From Brevundimonas sp. NIBR10 (GTDB lineage Bacteria; Pseudomonadota; Alphaproteobacteria; Caulobacterales; Caulobacteraceae): DNA of 64,000 bases. The DNA is taken from positions 2,914,001 through 2,978,000 of the forward strand of contig NZ_CP115464.1 of the NCBI RefSeq assembly GCF_027912515.1, given 5' to 3'. Each line of letters begins with the position of its first letter. Position 1 is the first letter of the stretch. The notes beneath the pieces are model-generated. The model ran no database searches. It had not been told where the DNA came from and saw only the letters and a list, made by a program, of their open reading frames with translations. The position numbers and the translations under genes were made by a program. This document shows positions 1 through 7,687 of this stretch, one piece after another.

Positions 1-129
1 TTCGGCACCTCGGAAGAACACCATCCGCTCTCCGCAGATCTGACGGCCCAGGGGCTTCTCCGCGATCTCGTCGGGAGTACAGGCCACGTACCAGGCATTT
101 CGGGGCCAGGGGGCGGGCGGATGTTCCAT
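1..129 (-). CDS. vanA: Vanillate O-demethylase oxygenase subunit, 5' end only
   Basis: Only the first 43 codons lie in the window; the gene runs off the left edge. The N-terminus reads NAWYVACTPDEI, then KPLGR, then ICGERMVFFRG, which is the characteristic opening of VanA, the Rieske [2Fe-2S] oxygenase that with VanB converts vanillate to protocatechuate. The Rieske ligands lie beyond the edge and cannot be checked. The ATG start (127-129) sits 33 bp from a VanR-type operator at 162-173, in the position expected for a vanillate-induced promoter. The divergent neighbour ligA acts on protocatechuate, the product of this enzyme. A related aryl-ether demethylase of the same family is possible but less likely given the operator. 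Confidence 0.85.
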   Translation of the reverse strand, partial: MEHPPAPWPRNAWYVACTPDEIAEKPLGRQICGERMVFFRGAE

Positions 130-161
130 GGTGATCCTCGACACGGCCTTGAATGGCGCTT

Positions 162-173
162 ATTGTATCCAAT
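162..173. promoter_or_regulatory. VanR-type operator, copy 1 (imperfect)
   Basis: ATTGTATCCAAT differs at one base from the perfect palindrome ATTGGATCCAAT, the known operator of the GntR-family repressor VanR of Caulobacter. It lies 33 bp upstream of vanA. Binding is inferred; no vanR gene is in the window. Confidence 0.75.
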
Positions 174-202
174 AAGGGCATTTGTGCACGGACCAGTCAA
201 GG

Positions 203-214
203 ATTGGATCCAAT
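203..214. promoter_or_regulatory. VanR-type operator, copy 2 (perfect palindrome)
   Basis: ATTGGATCCAAT is an exact 12-base palindrome identical to the established VanR half of the vanillate switch. It lies 41 bp from copy 1 and upstream of ligA, so one repressor probably controls vanA leftward and ligA rightward. Confidence 0.85.
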
Positions 215-229
215 CTTGGAGATAGCAAC

Positions 230-295
230 ATGATTGCGATGCACGGACGACCGACCCGGTTCGGCAGCATCCGAACGGACGGTGTCCTGTCATGA
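230..295 (+). CDS. Possible 21-residue leader peptide coupled to ligA
   Basis: A short frame begins with ATG (230-232), 8 bases after GGAG (218-221), a better ribosome site than ligA itself has. It encodes 21 residues (starts MIAMHGRPT, ends DGVLS) and its TGA overlaps the ligA ATG in an ATGA junction. This arrangement favours translational coupling. The peptide has no recognisable domain; it may be only a ribosome-delivery frame or the trace of a lost upstream gene. Confidence 0.35.
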   Translation: MIAMHGRPTRFGSIRTDGVLS

Positions 296-702
296 CGGTG
301 TATCGGGATCGGCAGACCGACTTGGACGCCCTCGACGACATTCCCGGTACCCGCATCTTCACCGCGGCCCGGGCGCGACAGGGCTATCACCTCAACCAGT
401 TCGCCATGAGCCTGATGGTGGCGACCAACCGTGACAGGTTCAGATCCGACGAGCGGGCCTATCTCGATCAATGGCCGATGACGGAGGCACAGAAGCAGGC
501 TGTCCTGGTCAGGGACTTCAACCGCGCCATCGAGCTAGGCGGCAACATATACTTCTTGGCGAAACTCATCTTCGCCGACGGCATCAGCTTCGCACAAGGG
601 GTGTCGACGATGACCGACATGAGCTTCGAGGACTATACCGCCATGATGATCGCCGGCGGGCGATCACCGGTGGGGCTGCGATCAATCAGGGACAACTACT
701 GA
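292..702 (+). CDS. ligA: Protocatechuate 4,5-dioxygenase, alpha subunit
   Basis: The 136-residue product has the full LigA layout: DDIPGTRIFTAARARQGYHLNQ near the start, FAMSLM, an ERAYLD segment, GGNIYFLAKL in the middle and GGRSP near the C-terminus. LigA (about 139 residues in sphingomonads) is the small subunit that covers the active site of LigB in the extradiol ring-cleavage enzyme making 4-carboxy-2-hydroxymuconate semialdehyde. It is divergent from vanA, which supplies protocatechuate, and shares the VanR operators. The catalytic LigB subunit normally follows directly, but here only a transposase remnant follows, so this gene may be an orphan unless ligB is elsewhere. ATG 292 is preceded by a poor ribosome site but overlaps the upstream leader frame. 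Confidence 0.88.
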   Translation: MTVYRDRQTDLDALDDIPGTRIFTAARARQGYHLNQFAMSLMVATNRDRFRSDERAYLDQWPMTEAQKQAVLVRDFNRAIELGGNIYFLAKLIFADGISFAQGVSTMTDMSFEDYTAMMIAGGRSPVGLRSIRDNY

Positions 703-779
703 ACCGGGTTTTGTGCGGCCAGGTTGGCGGTGCTGTCAGCCCAATACAAATTCGTCTCCACTGAGCCGGAGCACATCGT

Positions 780-1064
780 GACGATGGATTGAAGGCTTCC
801 GTCGAAGCGGTGGACGCCCTCGGCCCGAAGCATATCCATCATCCCCGGCGACTGCGTGAGAACAACCGGGTCGAGAACTCGCACCTGCCTGTTCGCAAGC
901 GGGAGTGACACTGTCAGCCGTTCAGTCGCAGCCTCGGAGCAGCGGTTTCCGACCGGGCACGGCGTCGTGTACAAAACCTTCTACACAGCGACATCTGACC
1001 TCTCGCAAGACCATTAACGGCTTCGCGGAGCGCGCACCAGGCTTGGCGCGAGGCCGCCGCATGA
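780..1064 (+). pseudogene. Remnant of an IS6-family transposase (C-terminal part)
   Basis: Pieces of an IS6/IS26-like transposase can be read in three frames in order. The frame ending in a TGA near 906 gives LGPKHIHHPRRL, ENNRVENSHLPVRKRE. A second frame (about 918-985) gives SEQRF and VVYKTFYT, a third gives QRHLTSRKT, and the last gives AHQAWREAAA with its stop at 1062-1064. These match the conserved tail of the family (ENSH-P-RRRE, QRHL, AW-EA). At least three frameshifts or stops make it non-functional. No intact N-terminal DDE part or clear terminal inverted repeats are visible. It occupies the place where ligB would be expected. Confidence 0.72.
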
Positions 1065-1361
1065 GCAGACATGGGTGTCTCCTTCAGTTGCGCTAGGACT
1101 AAGTTCACAGCGCTTTCCGGCGATCTCCTATCCGGAGCAATTGTGCAGCAATGAATGCGAAAGGCGTGCCTCGACATTGGCTGAATTCGGTCGACTGGCC
1201 GTCGATCGTTCGCGCAAGTCCTACCTGTTTACCTCTGCTGCAACCGTGGTCTTTGCCTGACTCAGGCTTTGTCGAGCCGATCTTGACCTGAATCAAGGTG
1301 TCGTCGTGCGCTTGACCTAAGGTGCGCCTGGCTCGATCGGGGCTGCGACGGGTTTGATGAT
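1065..1361. other. Intergenic region carrying the P-type ATPase promoter
   Basis: I see no convincing gene here. Short open frames on both strands lack ribosome sites and recognisable domains. The only identifiable element is the FNR-like box at 1283-1296. Confidence 0.5.
1283..1296 (+). promoter_or_regulatory. FNR-like box upstream of the P-type ATPase
   Basis: TTGAC-CTGA-ATCAA matches the TTGAT-N4-ATCAA consensus with one mismatch. Its centre is about 72 bp before the ATPase start, fitting a class II site around -41.5 with a short leader. Regulation by the Fnr-type protein at 10759-11520 is inferred. Confidence 0.6.
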
Positions 1362-3890
1362 GTGGACGTGACATGGCCCGGTCTCGATAAAGATGAGGCC
1401 GACCGACGGCTCCTGGCCGCGGGTCCGAACATTCCTTCGCCTGTGCACGCCCGCAGCCTGGTCAGAATTCTGCTTTCGACCCTGAGAGAACCAATGTTCC
1501 TTCTGCTGGTCGTTGCGGCCGGGCTATATCTGGCTCTGGGCAGTCTCGCCGAGGGTCTCTTTCTGACGCTTGCCGCACTCGGAACGATCAGTCTGGTCGT
1601 GGTGCAGCAAGCCCGGAGCGAAAGCGCTCTGAAGGCGCTGCGCGACCTGTCCGAGCCGACCGCCCGGGTCATGAGATCCGGTGTCGCGTGCACGCTCGCC
1701 ATCGACCGGCTGGTTCAGGGCGACATCCTGCTGGTGAGCGAGGGCCAACGGCTGCCCGTCGATGGTCGTCTTGTCGATGGCGACGTGCTGAGCGTCGATG
1801 AGTCCACCCTGTCGGGAGAGTCCGCCCCGGTCATCAAGACCGTTTGGCAGGCGACCTCGGATCACGGCGGCAGCGGAGACAGCGCCGCCCACGCCGTCTT
1901 TTCCGGCACGCTCGTCGTGTCCGGCCAGGGCGTGGTCGAAGTGCTGGAGACCGGCGCCCGGACGAGATTGGGACAGATCGGAACCTCACTGGCCGCCATT
2001 GGGCCTGACCGGACGCATCTGGAGAGATCGACGGGACGCCTGGTCGCCTTGTTCGGCGTTCTGGCGGTTGTGCTCAGCGCCACGGTCGTCCTGGCCTACG
2101 GGCTGATGCGGGGCGACTGGATCGAAGCCCTGCTCGCGGGCACTACCGTCGCCATCTCGCTCATTCCCGAAGAGTTCCCGACCGTCCTTGCCGTGTTCAT
2201 GGCGCTGGGCGCCTGGCGGCTGGCGCGCCATCAGGTTCTGGTACGGCGCGGCGCGGTGATCGAGACTCTGGGATCCGCCACCCTCTTGTGCGTCGACAAG
2301 ACCGGCACCCTGACGGAGAACCGGATGTCGGTGGCCGAGGTCTGGGTCGAAGGAAAGGGTGTCGACGCCTCGGCCGGCCCTTTGCCGCCCGATGCCGGTC
2401 TGGTCCTTGACGCGGCGGCCTTAGCAAGCGCGTCGCAGCCGACCGACCCGATGGACCGCGCCATTCGCGAGCGGGCGCCATCGACGGGCGGCGGGACATT
2501 GACCCGGGCCTGGCCGCTTGAAGCCAAGCGGATGGCCGTGATCCAGACATGGCGGCTTGCGGACGGCAGCCCGGCTGCTGCGGCCAAGGGGGCACCGGAG
2601 GCGATCTTCAGCCTGTGCAGGGCTTCGGAGAAGACCCTCGCGCCGGCAAGAGACGCTCTTGATGCGATGGCGGCCAGAGGGCTCCGCGTCCTTGGCGTTG
2701 CAACGGTCCGTCAGGCCGACGCTGGATTCACCGATCCGGATCAGGCCCTCTTCACCTTCATCGGGCTGATCGGCTTTCTCGATCCGGTGCGAGAGGATGT
2801 GCCGGGCACCTTGCAGGATGCGCGTCGCGCCGGAATCAGTGTGGCGATGATCACGGGCGACTACCCCGCCACTGCGCTCGAGATCGCCCGGCAGGCCGGC
2901 ATCGATGTGGGACCGGGCGTGATGACGGGAGACGAGATCGCGGCTTTGTCGCCCGGCGAACTTTCCGAACGCATCCGCATGGTCCGGGTTTTTGCTCGCA
3001 TCCAGCCTCAGCAGAAGCTGGCGCTGGTCCAAGCCTTCAAGGCGGATGGCGAGATCGTCGCCATGACAGGAGACGGGGTCAACGACGCGCCCGCGCTCCG
3101 GGCGGCCGACATCGGGATTGCCATGGGAAAACGGGGGACGGATGTCGCGCGGGAGGCGGCCGACATCGTCCTGATGGACGACAGTTTCGGTGCCATCGTC
3201 GGCGGGGTTCGCCTGGGCCGCCGGATCTTCGCCAATCTTCGCAAGGCGCTGACGTTCATCGTCGCAGTTCATGTGCCGCTGGCCGGACTGGCGCTGATCC
3301 CGATCCTGATGGGCGCGCCGCCGCTGCTTTTTCCGGCTCATGTCGTCTTCCTTCAACTGGTGATCAGTCCCGTCTGCTCTCTCGTCTTCGAGGCGGAGCC
3401 CAGCGAAGCTGACGCGATGAAGAAGCCGCCCCGTTCCGATACAGCGTCGCTGTTCGGCCCACTTCAGATCGCGTTCGGGGCCCTGCAGGGCCTGGTCATC
3501 CTGTCCGGGGTGCTCGGCTTCTATGTCTGGATGCTCGCTCAGGCACCGGAAACGGAGGCTCGCGCCGCGGCCTTCATCGCCCTTGCGATCGCGAACATGG
3601 TGCTGGCTCTGACGGACTCGGCCACGTCGGGCGTGTCTCTGTTCGATCCCCACCGCCGGATCTTCTGGCTGATTTGCGCCAGCGCAGCGACCGTTCTTGC
3701 GGTCTGCGTCTGCGTTCCCTTCGTCGAGGGACTGTTCCGGTTCGCCACGCCGTCTGGAGAAGACCTCTTCCTGGCGATGGCTGTGGCCGTTGTTAGCGGC
3801 GGCTGGGCCGGACCCTGGCGCTGGATCATGGGGTGGGCGAGGGCCAGGTCCACAAGACAGCAAGGGTCGCAAGCCGTTCTGGTCGGTTGA
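1362..3890 (+). CDS. Cation-transporting P-type ATPase (P2-like)
   Basis: This 842-residue integral membrane pump couples ATP hydrolysis to cation transport. The actuator motif reads SGES (about 151-154) instead of TGES. A membrane motif IPEEFP (268-273) is followed by the phosphorylation motif DKTGTLT with Asp312, and TGDGVNDAP (569-577) is the hinge. Hydrophobic pairs near 41-80, 225-280 and four to six segments after residue 630 fit ten membrane helices. There is no N-terminal heavy-metal domain and no CPC motif, so it belongs near Ca2+/Mg2+ or Na+/K+-type pumps and not the Cu/Zn P1B class; the ion cannot be told from sequence. The start is GTG at 1362; ribosome site weak. An FNR-like box precedes it, and such pumps are common in low-oxygen gene clusters. 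Confidence 0.9.
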   Translation: MDVTWPGLDKDEADRRLLAAGPNIPSPVHARSLVRILLSTLREPMFLLLVVAAGLYLALGSLAEGLFLTLAALGTISLVVVQQARSESALKALRDLSEPTARVMRSGVACTLAIDRLVQGDILLVSEGQRLPVDGRLVDGDVLSVDESTLSGESAPVIKTVWQATSDHGGSGDSAAHAVFSGTLVVSGQGVVEVLETGARTRLGQIGTSLAAIGPDRTHLERSTGRLVALFGVLAVVLSATVVLAYGLMRGDWIEALLAGTTVAISLIPEEFPTVLAVFMALGAWRLARHQVLVRRGAVIETLGSATLLCVDKTGTLTENRMSVAEVWVEGKGVDASAGPLPPDAGLVLDAAALASASQPTDPMDRAIRERAPSTGGGTLTRAWPLEAKRMAVIQTWRLADGSPAAAAKGAPEAIFSLCRASEKTLAPARDALDAMAARGLRVLGVATVRQADAGFTDPDQALFTFIGLIGFLDPVREDVPGTLQDARRAGISVAMITGDYPATALEIARQAGIDVGPGVMTGDEIAALSPGELSERIRMVRVFARIQPQQKLALVQAFKADGEIVAMTGDGVNDAPALRAADIGIAMGKRGTDVAREAADIVLMDDSFGAIVGGVRLGRRIFANLRKALTFIVAVHVPLAGLALIPILMGAPPLLFPAHVVFLQLVISPVCSLVFEAEPSEADAMKKPPRSDTASLFGPLQIAFGALQGLVILSGVLGFYVWMLAQAPETEARAAAFIALAIANMVLALTDSATSGVSLFDPHRRIFWLICASAATVLAVCVCVPFVEGLFRFATPSGEDLFLAMAVAVVSGGWAGPWRWIMGWARARSTRQQGSQAVLVG

Positions 3891-3902
3891 TCCGTCCTGT
3901 CG

Positions 3903-3916
3903 TTGATCTGTCTCAA
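3903..3916 (+). promoter_or_regulatory. FNR-like box upstream of the phosphoglucomutase/GH65 operon
   Basis: TTGAT-CTGT-CTCAA has one mismatch to the consensus and sits in a wider inverted repeat, CGTTGA-N6-TCAACG. It is 27 bp before the ATG at 3943, which would place transcription start very close to the start codon. Confidence 0.55.
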
Positions 3917-3942
3917 CGACAGGCGGTGCCGACCCCGACAGC

Positions 3943-4731
3943 ATGAAGTCCGAAGGACCGACCCATGCCCAAGCGCCCGCCCATCCTGACGTCGCATTGA
4001 CCGCCGCCAGCCCTTATCGCGACCACGCCGGCCCCAGGACGGCGATCATCTTCGATGTCGATGGCGTGTTGCTGCGTTCGCCGCACGAGCGGGCCTGGCG
4101 CGACGCGCTGGCGGGGTTCGCCGATCCGGCGCGATTCACACCAGCGCTTTATCGTTCAGAGGTCGCGGGCAAGCCGAGACTCGACGGTGCGCTTGCGGCG
4201 CTTTTGGTCCTGGGCGTGCCGGACGCCAGCGAGCGTGCAGCAGACTACGCCGCTCACAAGCAGGCCCGGCTGGAAGCCATGATGGCGGAGGGAAGGGTCG
4301 AGGCCTTTCCAGATGCTCTACGCCTTGTCCTCGCGCTCCGAACGCGCGGCATCCCGATGGCGGCGGCGTCCTCGTCGCGGAATGCGACCGCGATGATGCG
4401 CGAAATCCGCCTCGACGACGGCGAAACCTTGCTGGACGCCCTGACCGCCGACGTCTCGGGCCGCCCCGTCTCGCATGGCAAGCCGGATCCCGACCTATTC
4501 CTGCTCGCTGCCGAGGCGTTGAAGGGGCGGCCCCGCCATTGCGTCGTGATCGAGGATGCGGTCGTCGGCATCGAGGCGGCCCGTCGGGGCGGAATGCGCG
4601 TCATCGGGTTGGCCCGCTCAGGCGAAGCCGATCAGCTGGCTTCGGCGGGCGCGGACATGGTCGTCGAAGATCTGGATGAGATCGACGTCGAGGCCCTCGC
4701 GAACGGCCAGCTCGAAAGACATGCCGCATGA
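3943..4731 (+). CDS. pgmB: HAD-family beta-phosphoglucomutase-like protein
   Basis: The 262-residue product has an N-terminal extension of about 34 residues, then the HAD nucleophile motif FDVDGVLL (nucleophile Asp near residue 38), a cap region, the AASSSRN motif (motif II), the lysine in HGKPDPDLFLLA (motif III) and VIEDAVVGIEAA (motif IV). This set is that of beta-phosphoglucomutase and related phosphatases, which interconvert beta-glucose 1-phosphate and glucose 6-phosphate in the cytoplasm. The next gene, a GH65 phosphorylase, overlaps by four bases (ATGA) and would produce the beta-glucose 1-phosphate, which strongly favours the mutase over a simple phosphatase. The long N-terminus may mean a later start, but no better ATG is evident. 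Confidence 0.82.
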   Translation: MKSEGPTHAQAPAHPDVALTAASPYRDHAGPRTAIIFDVDGVLLRSPHERAWRDALAGFADPARFTPALYRSEVAGKPRLDGALAALLVLGVPDASERAADYAAHKQARLEAMMAEGRVEAFPDALRLVLALRTRGIPMAAASSSRNATAMMREIRLDDGETLLDALTADVSGRPVSHGKPDPDLFLLAAEALKGRPRHCVVIEDAVVGIEAARRGGMRVIGLARSGEADQLASAGADMVVEDLDEIDVEALANGQLERHAA

Positions 4732-7040
4732 CGAGGAATCCACCGCCCGACAACGAGTTCGCGCCGACGCTCGACCCGGCCTGGCGTCTCGAGGCCTTGG
4801 GTTACGATGCCTTGCGCGAAAGCAGCCGGCAGTCGCGCTTCGCACTCAGCAACGGCTTTCTGGGTGTGCGCGGGGAGCGGCCGTTCATCGAGGCCGACCG
4901 CTGGGTTTCGCCGTCGAGGACCCTGGTGGCGGGGCTTTTCGACACGGCCAACACGCCGGGTGCGGTCCCCCGGCTCGTCCCGGCCCCGGACTGGCTCCGG
5001 GTTCGGCTGATCTCGCCGGGGGGACCGATGACCCACGAGCCGGCGGGCGATCCATCCCATGCATTGAGCCTCGATATGCAGCGGGGGCTTCTCCAGACGA
5101 CCTGTCATCACGCCAATGCCGATATCAGCCTGCGGGTTCGTGAACTTCGTCTGGTGTCGGTGAGCCGACGATCCCTGGGTCTGCAGCGGCTGCGGATCGA
5201 TGTGCTTGAGGGCGAAGGGACCGTCAGCCTCATCGCCGGGATCGGCAGCGCGGATCCGGCCCTGATAGCCTTCGATGAAGAAGCGGGTCCGCGGGTCTGG
5301 CGGACCTGCCAATCGCTCTGGCGGCTTGCGATGGCGCTTTCCAATTCACTTACGATCGATGGCGTGGTCCAGCCCGAAGGTCCCGCCACAACGCCGGGCG
5401 GGACGTGGACCTGGTCCGCCCCGTGCGGCCAGAGCGTCACCTTCACACGATTGGTCGTTTTCGGCCGGGGCGGCCCTGAGGTGGAGGATCTCGCCACTGA
5501 AACCAAGGACGTTTGCGATCAAGTCACGCGGCTGGGCTGGAGGGCCGCGCTGGCGGCCCATGAGGCGGCGTGGTCCATGCGTATGGCGGCCAGCGACGTG
5601 GTGATCGAGGGCGACCCGGCGGCACAGCAGGCTGTGCGGTTCGCCGTCTTCCATCTGAACAGCGCCGCCAATCCCGACGACGAGACCGTTTCGATCGCCG
5701 CCCGGGCCCTGACCGGCGACGACTACGCCGGTCACGTCTTCTGGGACACCGAAATCTTCCTGATCCCGTTCTACTGCCTGACCTGGCCGGAGGCGGCCCG
5801 GGCCCTGCTCATGTACCGGTTTCACACCCTGGGCGAGGCCCGCGCCAAGGCGAAACGGCTCGGATGGCGCGGCGCGCTCTACGCCTGGGAATCCGCCGAT
5901 ACCGGCGCCGAGGCGACGCCGGATCACACCGTCGGCCCCGACCGGCAGGTGCTCGCCATCCTGTGCGGGATGCAGGAACAGCACATCAGCGCCGATGTCG
6001 CCTGGGCAGTCTGGCAGTACTGGATGGCGACGGGCGACGAGGCGTTTCTTCAAGACGCCGGCGCCGAGATCATCCTCGAGACGGCCCGGTTCTGGGAAAG
6101 TCGCGCTGCCCTGGAAGCGGATGGACGCCGTCACATCCGTGGCGTGATCGGGCCCGACGAGTATCATGAGACGATCGATGACAATGCCTTCACCAATGGA
6201 ATGGCCCGGTGGAACATCGAGCGAGGGCTGGAGATCGCGGGTCTGATGCAAAGCCGCTGGCCGGATCACTGGGCGGAGTTGGCCGGACGGCTCGACCTCG
6301 GACCGGACGAACTGGATTGCTGGGCTGAGGCGTCACGGACCATCGAGACAGGTCTCAATCCCGACACCGGCCTGTTCGAACAGTTCGAGGGCTACAACGG
6401 GCTTGAGACCATCGAACTCAATGCCTACGCGGGTCGGTCGGTGCCGATGGATGTCGTGCTCGGGCGCGACCGGACGGCCAGATCGCAGGTCATCAAACAG
6501 GCGGACGTGGTCGCCCTTCTGGCGCTTCTGCCGGAGGCTTATTCGACCGGGATCGTCGAGACCAATTTCGACCATTACGAGCCGAGGTGCGGCCATGGCA
6601 GCTCTCTGAGCACAGCGATGCACGGCCTGGTCGCTGCGCGGCTGGGGCAGACCGAAAGAGCACTCGACCTGTTCCAGCGAACAGGAACGATCGATCTCGG
6701 CGACGACAAGGCCGCGATCGCCGGCGGCATCCACATCGCTGCTCAGGGCGGCGTCTGGATGATGGCGGTGCTGGGCTTCGCAGGCGTGTCTCTGCGGGAC
6801 GACGGCGTGGCGCTCAGTCCCTGCATCCCGCAGGAATGGACAGCCCTTCGGATTCCATTGCAGTGGCGCGGACGCCGTCTGTCGATCGCTATCGGGGCCG
6901 GATCGATCCGAATTCTTCTCGAGTCGGGCGAACCGATGACGGTTCAACTGAGAGCTGTTCGCTACGGGCTGGAGCAGGGACGGGCGCTTGTCATCGACCT
7001 GTCGAGCGGGCCGGCCGATGCCGCCGCTGCGCAATCATGA
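4728..7040 (+). CDS. GH65 family disaccharide phosphorylase
   Basis: The 770-residue protein follows the GH65 order: an N-terminal beta-sandwich with FALSNGFLGVRGE, an (alpha/alpha)6 barrel, and a short C-terminal beta domain. The general acid is Glu478 in GPDEYHETIDDNAFTN. The phosphate-binding HGSSLS motif (CGHGSSLSTAMHG) and the KQADVV segment are present, which separates phosphorylases from GH65 hydrolases. Such enzymes split maltose, trehalose, kojibiose or nigerose with phosphate, giving beta-glucose 1-phosphate. Which disaccharide is used cannot be told. It is sandwiched between the mutase gene and a DUF1275 gene, each joined by an ATGA overlap, so the three are one operon. No signal peptide is seen; it acts in the cytoplasm. 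Confidence 0.88.
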   Translation: MTRNPPPDNEFAPTLDPAWRLEALGYDALRESSRQSRFALSNGFLGVRGERPFIEADRWVSPSRTLVAGLFDTANTPGAVPRLVPAPDWLRVRLISPGGPMTHEPAGDPSHALSLDMQRGLLQTTCHHANADISLRVRELRLVSVSRRSLGLQRLRIDVLEGEGTVSLIAGIGSADPALIAFDEEAGPRVWRTCQSLWRLAMALSNSLTIDGVVQPEGPATTPGGTWTWSAPCGQSVTFTRLVVFGRGGPEVEDLATETKDVCDQVTRLGWRAALAAHEAAWSMRMAASDVVIEGDPAAQQAVRFAVFHLNSAANPDDETVSIAARALTGDDYAGHVFWDTEIFLIPFYCLTWPEAARALLMYRFHTLGEARAKAKRLGWRGALYAWESADTGAEATPDHTVGPDRQVLAILCGMQEQHISADVAWAVWQYWMATGDEAFLQDAGAEIILETARFWESRAALEADGRRHIRGVIGPDEYHETIDDNAFTNGMARWNIERGLEIAGLMQSRWPDHWAELAGRLDLGPDELDCWAEASRTIETGLNPDTGLFEQFEGYNGLETIELNAYAGRSVPMDVVLGRDRTARSQVIKQADVVALLALLPEAYSTGIVETNFDHYEPRCGHGSSLSTAMHGLVAARLGQTERALDLFQRTGTIDLGDDKAAIAGGIHIAAQGGVWMMAVLGFAGVSLRDDGVALSPCIPQEWTALRIPLQWRGRRLSIAIGAGSIRILLESGEPMTVQLRAVRYGLEQGRALVIDLSSGPADAAAAQS

Positions 7041-7687
7041 TGCACTATGACCATCGGATCCGCGCACTCGCCGTCTGCTTCTCGTGTGTCGCCGGCTATG
7101 TCGATGCCGTAGGCTTTCTGCTGACCGGCGGCTTCTTCGTCTCCTTCATGAGCGGCAACTCGACACGACTGGGGATCGGAGTCGCGGAGAACACCTCTGA
7201 TGCGGGATTCGCCGCTGTTCTGATCGTCACCTTTGTTGTGGGTGTCATGCTGGGCACCGTCGTCGGACGGTTGGCGGGGCGCCATCGGAGGCCGGCGGTT
7301 CTGGGGCTGGTGACACTTCTCCTGGCGGCGGCGCTTCTCCTGAGTTGGACAGGAGAAGGCGTATTCATCGTGATCCCGATGGTGCTCGCCATGGGCGCGG
7401 AAAACACGGTGTTTGCGGAGGACGGCGAAGTCAGGATCGGATTGACCTATATGACCGGAACCCTGGTCAAACTGGGGAAACGGCTCACGGCGGCGTTGCT
7501 CGGCGGGGACCGCTATGGATGGGTGCCTTTCCTCCTGCTCTGGACGGGATTGCTCGCGGGCGCAGTCGGGGGTGCCCTGGCCTACGGCGCGCTAGGCATG
7601 AACGCCCTGGTCGGGGCTGTCGGCATCATGGCGACGCTGACGACCATCACCATCGTCCTCGGCCCCGATCTCAAGCCTGGGGCGTAA
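7037..7687 (+). CDS. DUF1275 (YoaK-type) membrane protein
   Basis: The 216-residue product is a six-helix membrane protein. The opening CVAGYVDAVGFLL and FVSFMSGNSTRLG are the hallmark of DUF1275/YoaK, whose role is unknown. GAENTVF and LTYMTGTLVKLG are further family motifs in the second half. The start ATG (7037) overlaps the GH65 stop; a second ATG follows immediately. The 3' end overlaps the convergent dehydrogenase gene by 17 bp. Its place in the phosphorylase operon could mean sugar or small-solute movement, but this is inference. Confidence 0.85.
   Translation: MMHYDHRIRALAVCFSCVAGYVDAVGFLLTGGFFVSFMSGNSTRLGIGVAENTSDAGFAAVLIVTFVVGVMLGTVVGRLAGRHRRPAVLGLVTLLLAAALLLSWTGEGVFIVIPMVLAMGAENTVFAEDGEVRIGLTYMTGTLVKLGKRLTAALLGGDRYGWVPFLLLWTGLLAGAVGGALAYGALGMNALVGAVGIMATLTTITIVLGPDLKPGA

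Noticed and set aside
696..974. Open frame of 92 codons on the minus strand after ligA.
   Set aside because: The plus strand carries IS6 transposase motifs over most of the same stretch, so this frame is a by-product.
2421..3944. Long open frame (507 codons) on the minus strand opposite the P-type ATPase.
   Set aside because: It is antisense to a gene with clear motifs, has no start signal, and its composition is what high GC third positions of the true gene produce.
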